The notes: generated by a model not told the origin, from the letters alone. A stretch of DNA of 64,000 nucleotides from Pimelobacter simplex (GCF_900114845.1 NZ_FOUK01000005.1:252339-316338); one strand, 5' to 3'; shown: positions 50,598 through 59,622, counted from the first letter of the stretch. Numbers and translations: made by a program.

Positions 50598-53500
50598 GTG
50601 GCCCACGCCCGCGTCCGGGCCCAGCAGGCGCTGGTCCGCATCGCCAAGTCCGGCCCCCAGCGGATGCGCGGACCCGTCGGCCGGCTCACCCGCCGGCTGC
50701 GCCGCGACTACTCCGGGCCGATGGTGACGGTCGTCGTCCCGGTCAGCGACGACGAGACGACCCGGATCGCCCCCTTCTTCGCGGCGCTGCGGGCCCAGAC
50801 CCACCGCAACCTCGACGTGCTCGTGCTGCCCTACGGCCGCAGCGACCGGGTGCGCGCGATCGTGCGGCAGGAGGCCGCGGCGGACTGGCGGATCCGGGTC
50901 CGGCGCCGTACGGCGACCGGGCTGGCCGCCGCGCGCAACGACGGCGTCCGCTCCGCGCGCGCCGAGCTGGTGCTGGTCGTGGGTGCCGGGGACGACCTCC
51001 CGCTGCCCGCCGTCGAGAGGCTCGTCGCGGCGCACGAGGCCTCCGGCTCGCCGCTCGTCGTCGGGCTGATGGGCGAGCCCGACGTGATCGGCTGGATCGC
51101 GGACTCGCCGTTCGCCGCCGCGCACCGCGCGGAGGTCCGCGGCACCACGCTGGGCGCGACGCCGATCGCGGTCACCGACCTCGGCCTCGGCAACAAGCTC
51201 TTCACCCGCGCGCTGTGGCGCACCGCGGGCGCCGGGTTCACCGACCGGCTCCCCAGCGGCGCCGACGTCGCGCTCGGGCTGCTGCGCTCGGCGGAGGCCT
51301 TCGACCTGCTCACCCACGTCACCTATCTCCCGACCGGGCGCCGCGACGGCGCCGCCGTCGGCGCCACCCCGGACGTGCTCAGCCGGCTCGACGGCTGGAT
51401 CGAGGTCCAGGAGGGCACCTGGCGCGAGGTCGAGGCGCTCGGCCTCCCGGCCGTCCGGGACTGGTGGCTGTGGGGTGTCCTCGACGCCGCCGTGCAGCCG
51501 CTGCTGGCCAGCGCCGAGCGCGCCGACGAGCGGCAGTGGACGACGCTGCGCGACCACGTCCGCCGCTGGCTCGACGACGCCGGCCCGGAGGTCGTCGCCT
51601 CGCTGTCGGTCGAGTCCCGGGTCAAGCTCTGGCTCACCCGCAACGACGAGCGCGCCGTCCTGGAGCGGTTCGTCACCGCCCGCCTCTTCGCGTACGGCGA
51701 CCACCCGACCGAGGTCCGCGACGGCCGGGTCTGGGCGCGTCTGCCGCTGCTCGGCGACCTGGACCTCCCGCCCGAGCTGCTCGCGCTCGCCCCCGACGAG
51801 ACGCTGCTGCGGGCGGTCGTCCGCGAGGTGCGCTGGGCCGGCCCCGAGACGCTCACGCTCCTGGTCTGCGGCGCGATCGACAACGTCCACCTGGACGGCT
51901 TCCCCGAGGTGGCGTGCGCGCTGGTCGGCCCCGACGGCGCGCGGGTCGACCTCGCCGTCGAGCAGGTCCGCGACTGGCGGGGCAACCTCGCCGGGCGCCG
52001 CCACCAGGACTACTCGTGGGGCGGTGTGCTCGCGACGGTCGACGCCTCGGCCCTGGCGACCGGCTCCTGGAACCTCGAGCTCACGATGACCGTCGCGGGC
52101 GTGACCCGCACCGGGCTCGCCGTCCTCGCTGCCGACCACATCGCGGCCGACCGCGATGACGACCACCGGTTCGCCCCGCGCCCCGCCGTGGCCGCGGGCA
52201 CCACCGTCCGGGTCGACCCGCGCGCGACCCCGGCCACGGTCGTCGTCGCCGTCGACGAGCAGCCGCGGCTGGGCGACCTCGCGGTCGCCGGCCGGACGGT
52301 CACCGGCACCGTCGCCGGCGCGGCCGCCGTCCGGGCGACCCTCGACGGGGCCGAGGCCCGCGCCGACGTCGCGCCCGACGGCTCGTTCGCGCTCACCCTG
52401 CCGGCGCCCGTCCCCGGTCGCCGCCGCTGGGTCCTTCACGCGCTCGGCCCCGACGGCAGCGAGCGCCCCGTCGCCTGGCCCGCCGCGGCACCCGACGCGC
52501 TCTGGCTCGCTGCCGGCGAGGGCGAGCTGGTCGTCACGCGCGGCTCCGCCGGGCGGGTCGAGCTCTGGGAGGCCGAGCGCGCCCTCGCCGTCGACGCCGT
52601 CGAGCTCGACGCGCTCACGCTCACCGTCCGCGCGCACTGGCTCGCCGCGAGCGCCCCGGCCGGCGCGACCATCGAGCTGGCCGGGCCCAAGGTCACGCTC
52701 GCCGGCGAGATCGGCGGCACCCCCGGCGCGCTCACCGTCGCCTTCGACCTGCGCCACGACCCGTGGGGCCTCGGCGCCACCCCGATCCCGCACGGCCGCT
52801 ACCGCCTCGTCGTCCGGACGCCGGGCCGGCCGGCCGAGCAGCGCGCCTTCCTCGCCGAGGGCACCGTCGAGCGGCTGCACACGTTCACATCGGGCCCCGG
52901 TGCGTCGTACGCCGTCGAGCTGCTCCGCGTCGGCCGCGGCTTCGACATCGAGCTCACCCGTCCGCTCGAGCCCGGCGACCGGACGCCGTACGTCCAGACC
53001 CAGCTCGAGACCTGGGCCCGCGAGGGCGACATCCCCCTGGAGCCCGGCTCGGTCTACTTCCAGGTGTACGGCGGCTCGTCGGCCACCGACAGCCAGCTCG
53101 CGATCTACCACGAGCTGCGCCGGGTCCGCCCCGACGCGACCGTCTACTGGGGCGTCCTCGGCGCGCCCGCGACCGCCCCCGAGGGCACGATCCCCGTGGT
53201 CGTGATGAGCCGCGAGTACCACCGCGTGATGGCCGCTGCGGCCGACCTGTGCATGAACGTCGACCCGCCGCGCTGGTACGACCGCCGCCCGGGCCAGCGG
53301 CTGCTGCAGACCTTCCACGGCTACCCGGCCAAGTCGATGGGCCTGCGGATGTGGCGCGCCAAGCACTGGCCGCCGAGCCGGATCGCGCTGGAGCTCGAGC
53401 GCACGTCGGGGGAGTGGGACCTGATCCTCACCCCCTCGCCCGAGATGGACGTGCACTACCGCGAGGAGTACGCCTACGACGGGCCGATCCACAGCAAGGG

Positions 53501-54170
53501 CTACCCGCGCGACGACGTCCTCGTGTCCGACCGTGCTGACGCGATCCGCGACGACACCCGCCGCCGCCTCGGCATCCGGCCCGGCCAGACCGCCGTCCTC
53601 TACGCCCCGACGTGGCGCGACGACATGGCGAGCGCGTGGGGCAACGCCGAGCTCGTCCAGCACCTCGACCTCGAGTCGGCCGCCCGCGCCCTCGGCCCCG
53701 ACTACGTCCTCCTCATGCGCGGCCACCGCTTCCACGCCGCCGGCCGCTCGGCCGACGGCGCGGACGCCCGGGTCCTCGACGTCACCGACTACCCGGAGAT
53801 CAACGACCTGCTCCTCGCCTCCGACGTCGCCGTCCTCGACTACTCGTCGATGCGCTTCGACTTCGCCCTCACCGGGCGCCCGATGGTCTTCCTGGTGCCC
53901 GACCTCGCGTCGTACGTCGGCGGGGTGCGGGGCTTCCTCTACGACTTCCCCTCCTCGGCACCCGGCCCCCTCGTCGACACCGCCGACGAGGTCGTCGCCC
54001 TGCTCCGCGACGTCCCCGGCCTGCAGGCGCGGCACGCGGACGAGATCGAGGCGTTCAACGCGAGGTTCAACCGCTGGCAGGACGGTCACGCCGCCGAGCG
54101 GGTGGTCGCGGCGTTCTTCGGACCGGGCGCGGACTACGATCCGAACGACCCCGAGACGCGAAGGAGCTGA
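50598..54170 (+). CDS. Teichoic-acid polymerase B: GT2-like domain plus CDP-polyol phosphotransferase domain
   Basis: 1190 residues, same plan as polymerase A. The N-terminal GT2-like domain (about 40-260) begins MVTVVVPVSDDETTRIAPFF but has VVGAGDDLPLP where the metal-binding DxDD should be, so its glycosyl transfer may be weak or lost. Beta-rich repeats fill about 400-780. The C-terminal Glyphos_transf domain has LLQTFHGYPAKSMGLRMW (His907), HSKGYPRDDVLVS, AVLYAPTWRDDM, LLMRGHRFH and LDYSSMRFDFALTGRPMVFLVPD. It would extend a glycerol- or ribitol-phosphate chain. AAGGAG at its 3' end serves the sulfotransferase 2 gene, five bases downstream. Confidence 0.84.
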   Translation: MAHARVRAQQALVRIAKSGPQRMRGPVGRLTRRLRRDYSGPMVTVVVPVSDDETTRIAPFFAALRAQTHRNLDVLVLPYGRSDRVRAIVRQEAAADWRIRVRRRTATGLAAARNDGVRSARAELVLVVGAGDDLPLPAVERLVAAHEASGSPLVVGLMGEPDVIGWIADSPFAAAHRAEVRGTTLGATPIAVTDLGLGNKLFTRALWRTAGAGFTDRLPSGADVALGLLRSAEAFDLLTHVTYLPTGRRDGAAVGATPDVLSRLDGWIEVQEGTWREVEALGLPAVRDWWLWGVLDAAVQPLLASAERADERQWTTLRDHVRRWLDDAGPEVVASLSVESRVKLWLTRNDERAVLERFVTARLFAYGDHPTEVRDGRVWARLPLLGDLDLPPELLALAPDETLLRAVVREVRWAGPETLTLLVCGAIDNVHLDGFPEVACALVGPDGARVDLAVEQVRDWRGNLAGRRHQDYSWGGVLATVDASALATGSWNLELTMTVAGVTRTGLAVLAADHIAADRDDDHRFAPRPAVAAGTTVRVDPRATPATVVVAVDEQPRLGDLAVAGRTVTGTVAGAAAVRATLDGAEARADVAPDGSFALTLPAPVPGRRRWVLHALGPDGSERPVAWPAAAPDALWLAAGEGELVVTRGSAGRVELWEAERALAVDAVELDALTLTVRAHWLAASAPAGATIELAGPKVTLAGEIGGTPGALTVAFDLRHDPWGLGATPIPHGRYRLVVRTPGRPAEQRAFLAEGTVERLHTFTSGPGASYAVELLRVGRGFDIELTRPLEPGDRTPYVQTQLETWAREGDIPLEPGSVYFQVYGGSSATDSQLAIYHELRRVRPDATVYWGVLGAPATAPEGTIPVVVMSREYHRVMAAAADLCMNVDPPRWYDRRPGQRLLQTFHGYPAKSMGLRMWRAKHWPPSRIALELERTSGEWDLILTPSPEMDVHYREEYAYDGPIHSKGYPRDDVLVSDRADAIRDDTRRRLGIRPGQTAVLYAPTWRDDMASAWGNAELVQHLDLESAARALGPDYVLLMRGHRFHAAGRSADGADARVLDVTDYPEINDLLLASDVAVLDYSSMRFDFALTGRPMVFLVPDLASYVGGVRGFLYDFPSSAPGPLVDTADEVVALLRDVPGLQARHADEIEAFNARFNRWQDGHAAERVVAAFFGPGADYDPNDPETRRS

Positions 54171-54175
54171 CCTGC

Positions 54176-55357
54176 GTGACCCGCGTCGTCGACCTCCCCG
54201 ACCCGCTCCCGGACGGGGGGCGGTTCCTGCACATCGGTCTCCCCAAGACCGGGACGACGGCACTCCAGCAGGCCCTCGACCGGGCGCGTCCCGAGCTCGA
54301 GCGGCTCGGTGCCCACAACGTGAGCCGGGACGCTCACGAGATGCGCGTCGGCCAGGTCGCCGCCGGCAGCCTCGCCGAGTTCTGGGGCGACCACTGGCAG
54401 GGCCGCTGGACCGAGCTGGCCGCCGATTTCCGGACGTCGGCGGCCCGGTGCACCTTCTGGTCGAGCGAGTCGCTCTGCCAGGCGCCCGACGACCGGATCG
54501 CCTACCTCGCCGAGCAGCTGGGCGGCGACGCGCACGTGGTGGTCACGCTCCGCCCGCTCGCCCCGCTCCTGGTCTCGCAGTGGCAGCAGGCGCTGCGGCG
54601 CCGCGGCATCCGTTCGCTGGAGGAGTGGGCGGCCGCGCAGTTCGCCGAGGTGTCCGCGTCGGGAGAGCTCACCGGCCCTCCGCGCCGGGTGATGGCACCG
54701 CTGCAGCGGTTCAACGTCGAGCGAATCGTTCGTGAGTGGGGCGACGTGTTCGGCGAGCACCGGGTCGTGCTCCTCGCCCCGGTTGCCGACCGCTCGCGCA
54801 ACCTGCGCGCGTTCGAGGCGCTGATGGGCGTCCCGAACGGCCTGCTGCGCCCGACCGAGGAGGGCAACGAGTCGCTGCCCTACCCCGAAGCGGAGACCCT
54901 GCGCGCCTTCAATCGCACCTACACCGAGCGTGACGGCGATCATCCGACCTGGATGCGCGCGATCAACACCGGCGCGCGCGAACCGCTGCGCCAGCTCGCC
55001 CGGCACACCACGCCGTATCCGATCCGTGCCCCGCGTTGGATCGCCGAACGCGCCAACGAGTACGCCGCACGGTGGATCGATGCTGTCTCCGCGACCGCTG
55101 CGACCGTGGTCGGTGACCTGGGAGGGCTTCTCGTCGACCCTGCGGCCTTCGCCGAGGAGGTGGCGCCGCCGGAGCGCGTCAGCACCGAGTCCGCCGGCCG
55201 GCTGATGGACCTCGTCTTCGACGCCGGGCTCCGCGAGGCTGCGCGTGTTCCGGCAGCCACCCGGCCGGCCGACCTGACGACGTACGACGGCCGGCGCCTC
55301 GTCCGTGAGCTCGGCACGCGGCTCCGGCGCCGACTGCCTGGAGGAGGACGACGATGA
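54176..55357 (+). CDS. Sulfotransferase-like protein 2
   Basis: 393 residues, starting at the GTG at 54176 with AAGGAG 9 nt upstream. The PAPS loop is FLHIGLPKTGTTALQ (LPKTGTT at residues 22-28), and the 3'-phosphate block is VVTLRPLAPLLVSQWQ. It is strikingly similar to the protein at 43206-44381 from end to end, so the two are recent duplicates flanking the polymer genes. It ends in a basic tail RRLRRRLPGG, possibly for membrane association. The downstream unknown overlaps its stop (ATGA). The sulfate acceptor is unknown. Confidence 0.76.
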   Translation: MTRVVDLPDPLPDGGRFLHIGLPKTGTTALQQALDRARPELERLGAHNVSRDAHEMRVGQVAAGSLAEFWGDHWQGRWTELAADFRTSAARCTFWSSESLCQAPDDRIAYLAEQLGGDAHVVVTLRPLAPLLVSQWQQALRRRGIRSLEEWAAAQFAEVSASGELTGPPRRVMAPLQRFNVERIVREWGDVFGEHRVVLLAPVADRSRNLRAFEALMGVPNGLLRPTEEGNESLPYPEAETLRAFNRTYTERDGDHPTWMRAINTGAREPLRQLARHTTPYPIRAPRWIAERANEYAARWIDAVSATAATVVGDLGGLLVDPAAFAEEVAPPERVSTESAGRLMDLVFDAGLREAARVPAATRPADLTTYDGRRLVRELGTRLRRRLPGGGRR

Positions 55358-56121
55358 GCACGCTGCTGATCCCCGCGCCCCGTGCGGGTGCCAACGTCTT
55401 CGCGACCGACGCCTGGTGGGACGACGTCGCGTCGGACGAGCCCGGCGTCGTGCGCGAGCCGGGGGTGGTCGAGGTGCGGCGCGACGACCTCCCCTGGGAT
55501 GGGCAGCGCACCCTCCTGGTGCTGGGCCAGATCACCGAGCTGCTCGCGGAGCCGACCGTCGCCGCGATCGAGGCCTGGGCGGCCGAGGTGCGCGCCCTCG
55601 CCGCACAGCAGCCGGGCAGTGTCCATCTCGCGTTGTCGCTGAGCACGCCCCGCGCGTTGGCCGAGCTGGTCACACTTGCTCGTGGACACCGCTGGCCGCC
55701 GTTCGATGCCGGTGCCGCCGCCCGCTATCGCCGTGCGGACCCGGTGCCGGTCCCACCGACTCCGGGCGGGCAGCGCGCAGTCAGCGCCTTCGTCGATGCG
55801 CTGCTCGAGCAGGTCGAGGTGCAGGCCGTCTCGGGCTGGGCGACCGCTGCCGATGCGACCGCAGACGCGACCGCGTGCCTCTCCCGATCGCTCGATGCCG
55901 ATCCTGACGTCTCCGACGACCTCGCCCTCGCACTCCGTGCCGCGGGCCGCGCGGCACTCACCACCTTCGAGGATGCCGGGCTGACCCTCAGCGGCCCACG
56001 CGACGCCCTGCTCTGGCCGGTGTCGGCCGTGCAGGGACGGATCCCCATCGACGTCATCGCCGATGCTGCGGTCGAGGCCATGATCGGGCAGCGCGAACGA
56101 CCTGCCGAGGTGGTCCGGTGA
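55354..56121 (+). CDS. Unknown protein coupled between two sulfotransferase genes
   Basis: 255 residues; start and stop overlap the flanking sulfotransferase genes (ATGA and GTGA), so all three are made together. It opens TLLIPAPRAGANVFATDAWWDDVA, has a DLPWDGQRTLLVLGQITELLAE block, a helical Ala-rich middle and ends VQGRIPIDVIADAAVEAMIGQ. No signal peptide, membrane helix or known catalytic motif is seen. The VATDAWW/GARTLLV alternation could be a small Rossmann-like fold. It might be a partner subunit of the sulfotransferases. Third codon positions are visibly less GC-biased than in the housekeeping genes. Confidence 0.65.
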   Translation: MSTLLIPAPRAGANVFATDAWWDDVASDEPGVVREPGVVEVRRDDLPWDGQRTLLVLGQITELLAEPTVAAIEAWAAEVRALAAQQPGSVHLALSLSTPRALAELVTLARGHRWPPFDAGAAARYRRADPVPVPPTPGGQRAVSAFVDALLEQVEVQAVSGWATAADATADATACLSRSLDADPDVSDDLALALRAAGRAALTTFEDAGLTLSGPRDALLWPVSAVQGRIPIDVIADAAVEAMIGQRERPAEVVR

Positions 56122-57326
56122 GGCTTGCCGACGGCACGACGCTGCTCCATATCGGTCCCTACAAGACCGGCACGACGGCCATGCAGGGAGCCCTGTGGGA
56201 GGCACGCGAGGCACTCGCCCGACACGGGGTGCGCTATCCCGGCGAGCGAGCGCACGAGATGGGCGCCGCGATGGCGATCGCGGTCGGTCGGGTCGAGCCC
56301 GGCCAGGACTTCGCCGAGCAGCAAGCGGTCTGGGAGGCGATCGTCGCCGAGCTGCGCAGCGTCCGGCCGCGGATCGGCATCGTCAGCAGCGAGGTCTACT
56401 GCGAGGCGACCGACGAGGGTGCGCGTGCCGTGCTGGACGCACTCGGTCCCGCGACCCAGGTCCTCATCACGCTCCGGCCGATCGCCCGGCTGCTCGGGTC
56501 CCAGTGGCAGCAGTTCAGCCAGAACATCAGCATCCCGCCCTACGACGAGTGGCTGCGCGACATCCTCGACCATCCGGAGGGTGGCCGGCTCACCCCGACC
56601 TTCTGGCGACGGCACCGGCACGACCGCCTGGTCGAGCGCTGGGTCGACCTTGTCGGACCCGAGCGCGTGACGGTCGTCGTCGTCGACGACCGGGACCACG
56701 ACGGGCTGCCGCGAGTCTTCGAACAGCTGATCGGTGTGCCGGCCGGCCTGCTCCAGACGCCTGCGGACCGCTCCAACCGTTCGCTCACGTTCCCCGAGAC
56801 GCAGCTCGTCCAGGCGCTCGTACGGCGAACGACCGGCCCGCAGTTCGACCTGGCCGATCACACGCGGTTCGTTCGCTTCGGAGCGGCACGTGGTCTTCAA
56901 GCCGTCCCGCCGGAACCGGACGCGGAGCGCGTCCTCACCCCGGCGTGGGCGGTCGATCAGGCGCTCGCCATCGGGGCTTCGATGGCCGACCGGATCGCAG
57001 CGTCGGGGGCGACGATCGTGGGGGACCTGGGACTGCTGTCCGATCCGGCGCTCGCGCCGCCGACGGGCGACAACACTCCCGTCACCACGATCGACCCGGC
57101 CGTCGCCGCGGCACTGGTGGCCGGCGTGGTCAGCAAGCTGAGCGGAGTTCGGGGTGGTCCGAAGCCGCGCGTCGACGGAGGACCGATCGAGAAGGCGCTC
57201 TGGTCGCGCCACCACGCCGTCGTCGAGCAGTGGGAGTCCGTGCCGGCGACAGAGCCGGCGCGCCAGCGCTCGGGAGTGCGGAATCTTGCTGGTCGCCTCC
57301 GCCGTCGCCTCGGGCGCGATCGTTGA
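56118..57326 (+). CDS. Sulfotransferase-like protein 3
   Basis: 402 residues. The PAPS loop is LLHIGPYKTGTTAMQ (YKTGTT at residues 15-20), and the 3'-phosphate block is VLITLRPIARLLGSQWQQF with Arg and Ser kept. It is related to sulfotransferases 1 and 2 but clearly divergent in the middle and C-terminal parts (FSQNISIPPYDEWLRDIL, RSLTFPETQLVQALV). The C-terminus is basic (AGRLRRRLGRDR). The GTG overlaps the stop of the unknown gene. Its acceptor may differ from that of the paralogue pair. Confidence 0.72.
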   Translation: MRLADGTTLLHIGPYKTGTTAMQGALWEAREALARHGVRYPGERAHEMGAAMAIAVGRVEPGQDFAEQQAVWEAIVAELRSVRPRIGIVSSEVYCEATDEGARAVLDALGPATQVLITLRPIARLLGSQWQQFSQNISIPPYDEWLRDILDHPEGGRLTPTFWRRHRHDRLVERWVDLVGPERVTVVVVDDRDHDGLPRVFEQLIGVPAGLLQTPADRSNRSLTFPETQLVQALVRRTTGPQFDLADHTRFVRFGAARGLQAVPPEPDAERVLTPAWAVDQALAIGASMADRIAASGATIVGDLGLLSDPALAPPTGDNTPVTTIDPAVAAALVAGVVSKLSGVRGGPKPRVDGGPIEKALWSRHHAVVEQWESVPATEPARQRSGVRNLAGRLRRRLGRDR

Positions 57327-57348
57327 ATGCCGTTCGGACTCGCCCGGC

Positions 57349-57354
57349 TATCAT
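57349..57354 (+). promoter_or_regulatory. -10 box TATCAT for the leaderless GT61 gene
   Basis: TATCAT is 7 nt before the GTG at 57362, which fixes the start in a reading frame that is open far upstream. Confidence 0.5.
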
Positions 57355-57361
57355 CCGTCCG

Positions 57362-58996
57362 GTGCGGTGGATCAGGGCGAGACGACGACGTCAGGTCACG
57401 GCGCTCGCCACTGTGGTGGCCCGCTCGGTCACCGGCAAGGCGAACGTGCGAGGCGCCGTGCTGCTGCCAGCGGCCGATGGGCTCGCCTCCGAGCTCCACC
57501 GGCTGATCCCCGGCCTCGACCTGGTCGAGGCGCCGCTCGATCGTGCCGAGCGCCGGTTCACCCTGACGGCCCAGGGTCCCTTCGACTTCATCGTCGACGA
57601 GGACGAGGTCCCGAACCGGAAGCGCCGCTTCGGAGCGACCTTCTACCACCTGCGTGCAGGCGGTGCGTACGTCGTCCCGGGGGGCGCACCGGAGCTCGGT
57701 GCCACGCCGGGGCCGCTCGGCAGGCTCCTCCAGGACGCCGCCGCCCGACCCGAGGCCGAGCTGCGAGTCGTCGACCTCCCTCTCGCCGAAGCGCGACTGC
57801 GAGCGATCCGGTCCCACGTGCGGACCGAGGCCGTTGATGGTCACCTGGTGGTGCGCCACGACCTGCCCGACGTCCACGTCAAGATGCGTGAGGCCGACTT
57901 CGACGACTACCTCCGGCGGGCGTCCACGCGCCACCGGCTGCTCTCCGTACGGCCCGGTATGGCGCCGGAGCCACCCGAGTTCGTCGAGCTGCCTGAGCCG
58001 CGCCCTCACCACGAGGGCCGTCCGATCGATGCTGTCGAGCTCAGCCTGCGCGACTACCGCGACGTCGTCGTCGAGCCGTACCAGGTCGTGCTCGACGGTC
58101 ACCTGATCCTGCCCGACACCTACCGACACCATCGCAACGAGGTCCTCCGCAACAAGCTCACGGTCGACCTCGCCCGCGACTTCGCCGTGCCGGTGCGTCC
58201 GGTGCCCCCCGATCCGCCGCGCCTGGAGGGCACCTACTTCCACCTCGACAACGAGGCTCGCGGTCACTTCGGCCACCTGATGACGGAGTCTCTCTCCCGC
58301 GTGTGGGCCTGGCCCGAGGTGCTGGCGCTCGACCCGGATGCCCGAGTGCTCCTGGGCGCCAACAGGAAACGGCCGAGGCCGCTCGAGTACGAGCTCGCGC
58401 TCTACGAGGCCTGCGGCATCCCGCGGGAGCGCATCGTGGTCATCGACGGGCCGGTCCTGGTCGACCGGTTGATCACCGGCACGCCGATGTTCAGCAACCC
58501 GCAGTACGTGCACTCGCAGATCGCCGAGATCTGGCAACAGGTCGGAGACCGGCTCGCTGCGCAGGTGGCTCCCCGGGACTGGCCGGAGCGGATCTTCGTC
58601 TCCCGGCGTGAGGTCAAGCGTGCCTGTCTCAACGGAGCCGATGTCGAGGCCGTGTTCGCCGAGCACGACTTCGAGATCGTCTACCCGGAGGACTACTCGC
58701 TCGGCGAGCAGGTCGAGATGTTCCGTGCGGCCGAGGTGATCGCGGGGTTCTCCGGCAGCGGTATGTTCCAGATCGCCTTCGTGGCCGAGCCCAAGCGGGT
58801 GATCCAAGTCGGTTCGATGGCCTACGGCCCCCGCAACGAATTCCTCATGGCGGCGATTCGCCGGCACCGGATCGACAGCATCGTGTGCCAGTCAGACGAG
58901 GGCCGCGGCATCCGCGCCGACTGGTGGTACGACGAGGAGCGTGAGGGAGCTGCCCTGCGGGGTGTCCTCGCCGGCCTCGACGGGGCGGCTCAGTAG
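57362..58996 (+). CDS. GT61-family (DUF563) glycosyltransferase
   Basis: 544 residues. The GT61 core lies in the second half: NEARGHFGHLMTESLSRVWAWPEV near residue 300, RIFVSRREVKRACLN near 412, and YPEDYSLGEQVEMFRAAEVIAGFSGSGMFQIAFV (in part), the family's acceptor/donor blocks. Related bacterial proteins occur in capsule and surface-glycan loci. The first 270 residues are less conserved and begin with a basic stretch RWIRARRRRQ, perhaps a membrane contact. It follows sulfotransferase 3 and converges with sulfotransferase 4 (7-bp overlap). Sugar unknown. Confidence 0.78.
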   Translation: MRWIRARRRRQVTALATVVARSVTGKANVRGAVLLPAADGLASELHRLIPGLDLVEAPLDRAERRFTLTAQGPFDFIVDEDEVPNRKRRFGATFYHLRAGGAYVVPGGAPELGATPGPLGRLLQDAAARPEAELRVVDLPLAEARLRAIRSHVRTEAVDGHLVVRHDLPDVHVKMREADFDDYLRRASTRHRLLSVRPGMAPEPPEFVELPEPRPHHEGRPIDAVELSLRDYRDVVVEPYQVVLDGHLILPDTYRHHRNEVLRNKLTVDLARDFAVPVRPVPPDPPRLEGTYFHLDNEARGHFGHLMTESLSRVWAWPEVLALDPDARVLLGANRKRPRPLEYELALYEACGIPRERIVVIDGPVLVDRLITGTPMFSNPQYVHSQIAEIWQQVGDRLAAQVAPRDWPERIFVSRREVKRACLNGADVEAVFAEHDFEIVYPEDYSLGEQVEMFRAAEVIAGFSGSGMFQIAFVAEPKRVIQVGSMAYGPRNEFLMAAIRRHRIDSIVCQSDEGRGIRADWWYDEEREGAALRGVLAGLDGAAQ

Positions 58997-59610
58997 CCGA
59001 ACGTGCGGAAGTCCTCGGCGTAGAACTCGCGGAGTCGCTCCTCCAGCGCGGGCGAGATCTCCACCGCGCTGCTCGGCACGCCGGCCTTGTCGTGGCTGAC
59101 CTGACCGCGCTCGACGTCGCGCCGCAGGGGCGTGCCCAGCCGCCGCGCGATGTCGTCCGCGGCGACGTCCAAGCCGTCCTCGAGGCGATGGACGACGGTG
59201 CCTTCGACAGCGAACTCGTGCTGGGGTCGGATGTGGTTGTCGCGCACGTAGGGATTGACCTCGTACACCTTGAGCACGCGGTCGGCCCACGCCTCGACCG
59301 AGGCCGCGTCCACGCGCGGGTTGTCGGCATTGCGCATCACGTACTCGGAGCGAAAGCGAGCGAGCGGCTCGCGCACGAGCATGAAGGTCAGATCGATCCG
59401 CTGGAGGTTGAAGACCTCGCGGAGAAGCGCCCCGTGGTAGTGCTGCGGCGTGCAGCGCCGGAGGGGACGCACGTTCGGCTCGGTGGTGCTCGTCGCATGG
59501 AAGCGCATCTGCCATCCCGATGCCCGGAACATCCGCTCCATCGTGGTCCCGCCGACCTTGGGCACGTGGATGAAGAGGACCTTCTTGTCGTCCTTGAAGA
59601 AGACAGGCAT
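58990..59610 (-). CDS. Sulfotransferase-family (type 2) protein
   Basis: 206 residues. The PAPS loop is LFIHVPKVGGTTMERMF (PKVGGTT at residues 17-23), and the second block is FMLVREPLARFRSEYVM with Arg and Ser, the signature of the sulfotransfer_2 family known for glycan sulfation. It differs from the other three, which share a larger fold. No signal or membrane helix. It ends abruptly after FYAEDFRTFGY but looks complete for a short member. The ATG is 6 nt from a TAGGGT box. It marks the right edge of island 2. Confidence 0.78.
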   Translation of the reverse strand: MPVFFKDDKKVLFIHVPKVGGTTMERMFRASGWQMRFHATSTTEPNVRPLRRCTPQHYHGALLREVFNLQRIDLTFMLVREPLARFRSEYVMRNADNPRVDAASVEAWADRVLKVYEVNPYVRDNHIRPQHEFAVEGTVVHRLEDGLDVAADDIARRLGTPLRRDVERGQVSHDKAGVPSSAVEISPALEERLREFYAEDFRTFGY

Positions 59611-59616
59611 GGCCGC

Positions 59617-59622
59617 ACCCTA
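59617..59622 (-). promoter_or_regulatory. -10 box TAGGGT for the leaderless sulfotransferase-2-type gene
   Basis: On the minus strand TAGGGT is 6 nt before the ATG at 59610. Confidence 0.5.

Noticed and set aside
49335..54263. Very long open frame on the minus strand (over 1600 codons) opposite the GT2 and polymerase B genes
   Set aside because: It is the Arg/Gly/Asp-rich mirror of high-GC genes, without any domain; the plus-strand genes have clear motifs.
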